The notes under the pieces: model-generated
What the model was told of the DNA's origin: nothing
Databases searched by the model: none
What the model saw: the letters and a program-made list of their open reading frames with translations, nothing else
Program-made: the position numbers and the translations under genes
In this document: piece after piece, positions 63,909 to 64,000 of the stretch
How the letters are laid out: each line of letters starts with the position of its first letter
Numbering within the stretch: position 1 is the stretch's first letter
Origin: Bradyrhizobium sp. SRS-191
GTDB lineage: Bacteria > Pseudomonadota > Alphaproteobacteria > Rhizobiales > Xanthobacteraceae
Direction of reading: 5' to 3'
Assembly: GCF_024586915.1 (NCBI RefSeq)
Contig: NZ_JANBVS010000009.1
Location: forward strand, 186,001-250,000
DNA length: 64,000 bases

Positions 63909-64000
63909 TCACTCCGGCACCTCGCCAAAATTCTTCCCCACCGGTAGCACGGCGTGCCGGATCAGCCGCGAATCCTCCACCGCCGCCTGGCGATGCTTCA
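63909..64000 (-). CDS. C-terminal end of a truncated gene at the window edge
   Basis: The last 30 codons of a minus-strand gene, ending DSRLIRHAVLPVGKNFGEVPE and a TGA stop at 63909-63911. The rest lies outside the window. The coding character looks good (GC-rich third positions, no early stop), but the fragment is too short for me to name a family. Confidence 0.5.
   Translation of the reverse strand, partial: KHRQAAVEDSRLIRHAVLPVGKNFGEVPE

Overview
The window is high-GC, densely coded alphaproteobacterial chromosome, most likely from Bradyrhizobium or a close relative in the Nitrobacteraceae. The evidence is the ubiG / lysC-ptsP-prfA-prmC-DUF4167 gene order, the phaR/phbA/phbB cluster, the SsuABC-type uptake genes, and gaps filled with short palindromic repeats of the kind common in that family. 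I see no rRNA, tRNA, CRISPR array, prophage or classical insertion sequence. This taxonomic placement comes from recognising gene order and was not checked by a search.

Layout. 1-1000: a GIY-YIG nuclease gene held exactly between inverted palindromic repeats, followed by a tandem duplication of the same repeats. 1035-9909: housekeeping block of ubiquinone O-methyltransferase, a PH-domain membrane protein, aspartate kinase, the nitrogen-PTS enzyme I (PtsP), release factor 1 and its methyltransferase, and a DUF4167 protein. 10026-15668: methyltransferase, glyoxalase II, cupin, a GGDEF-EAL protein, a DMT exporter and a small secreted protein. 15826-18985: polyhydroxybutyrate module (phbB, phbA, divergent phaR). 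19022-22423: a GGDEF/EAL protein with a broken GGDEF, two unknown proteins and ribosomal protein L32. 22593-29225: MtgA, IspA-type prenyl synthase, DUF1345, a secreted caspase-like protein, an NTF2-like protein and a CPA1 antiporter. 29226-30299: a 1-kb gene-free gap with several repeats and a strongly folded element. 30300-37739: acetyltransferase, IspG, EamA transporter, Zur, and a MarR-EmrA-EmrB efflux operon. 38316-41897: an operon of PspA-like protein, YqiJ-like protein and flotillin. 42158-46015: phosphotransferase, intradiol dioxygenase and a PcaF-like thiolase. 46518-51450: MutS, a HEAT-like unknown and a membrane protein. 51642-55205: OsmC and an SsuA/C/B-like transporter. 55394-58189: GlnD. 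58288-61899: DUF1304 protein and two paralogous substrate-binding proteins. 62224-63553: an ArsR - SRPBCC - ClpP gene set. A truncated gene runs off the right end.

How the genes work together. PtsP (GAF plus enzyme I) and GlnD (uridylyltransferase/HD/ACT) are two nitrogen-status sensors. PhbA and PhbB make 3-hydroxybutyryl-CoA for storage polymer, with PhaR as the probable repressor reading from the shared intergenic region. The thiolase and intradiol dioxygenase suggest the end of an aromatic (beta-ketoadipate type) pathway. The flotillin, YqiJ and PspA-like genes look like a membrane-integrity module.

The most unusual feature is the repeat landscape. Nineteen or so intergenic stretches carry palindromic elements of several families. 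One family has a fixed outer end (TGTCGTCCC) and inner end (GGGACCCATA), usually as inverted pairs around a short spacer. At 37-451 the same ends enclose a GIY-YIG nuclease gene, which suggests a nuclease-associated repeat system comparable in logic to REP/RAYT but with a different enzyme. This is an inference from architecture only.
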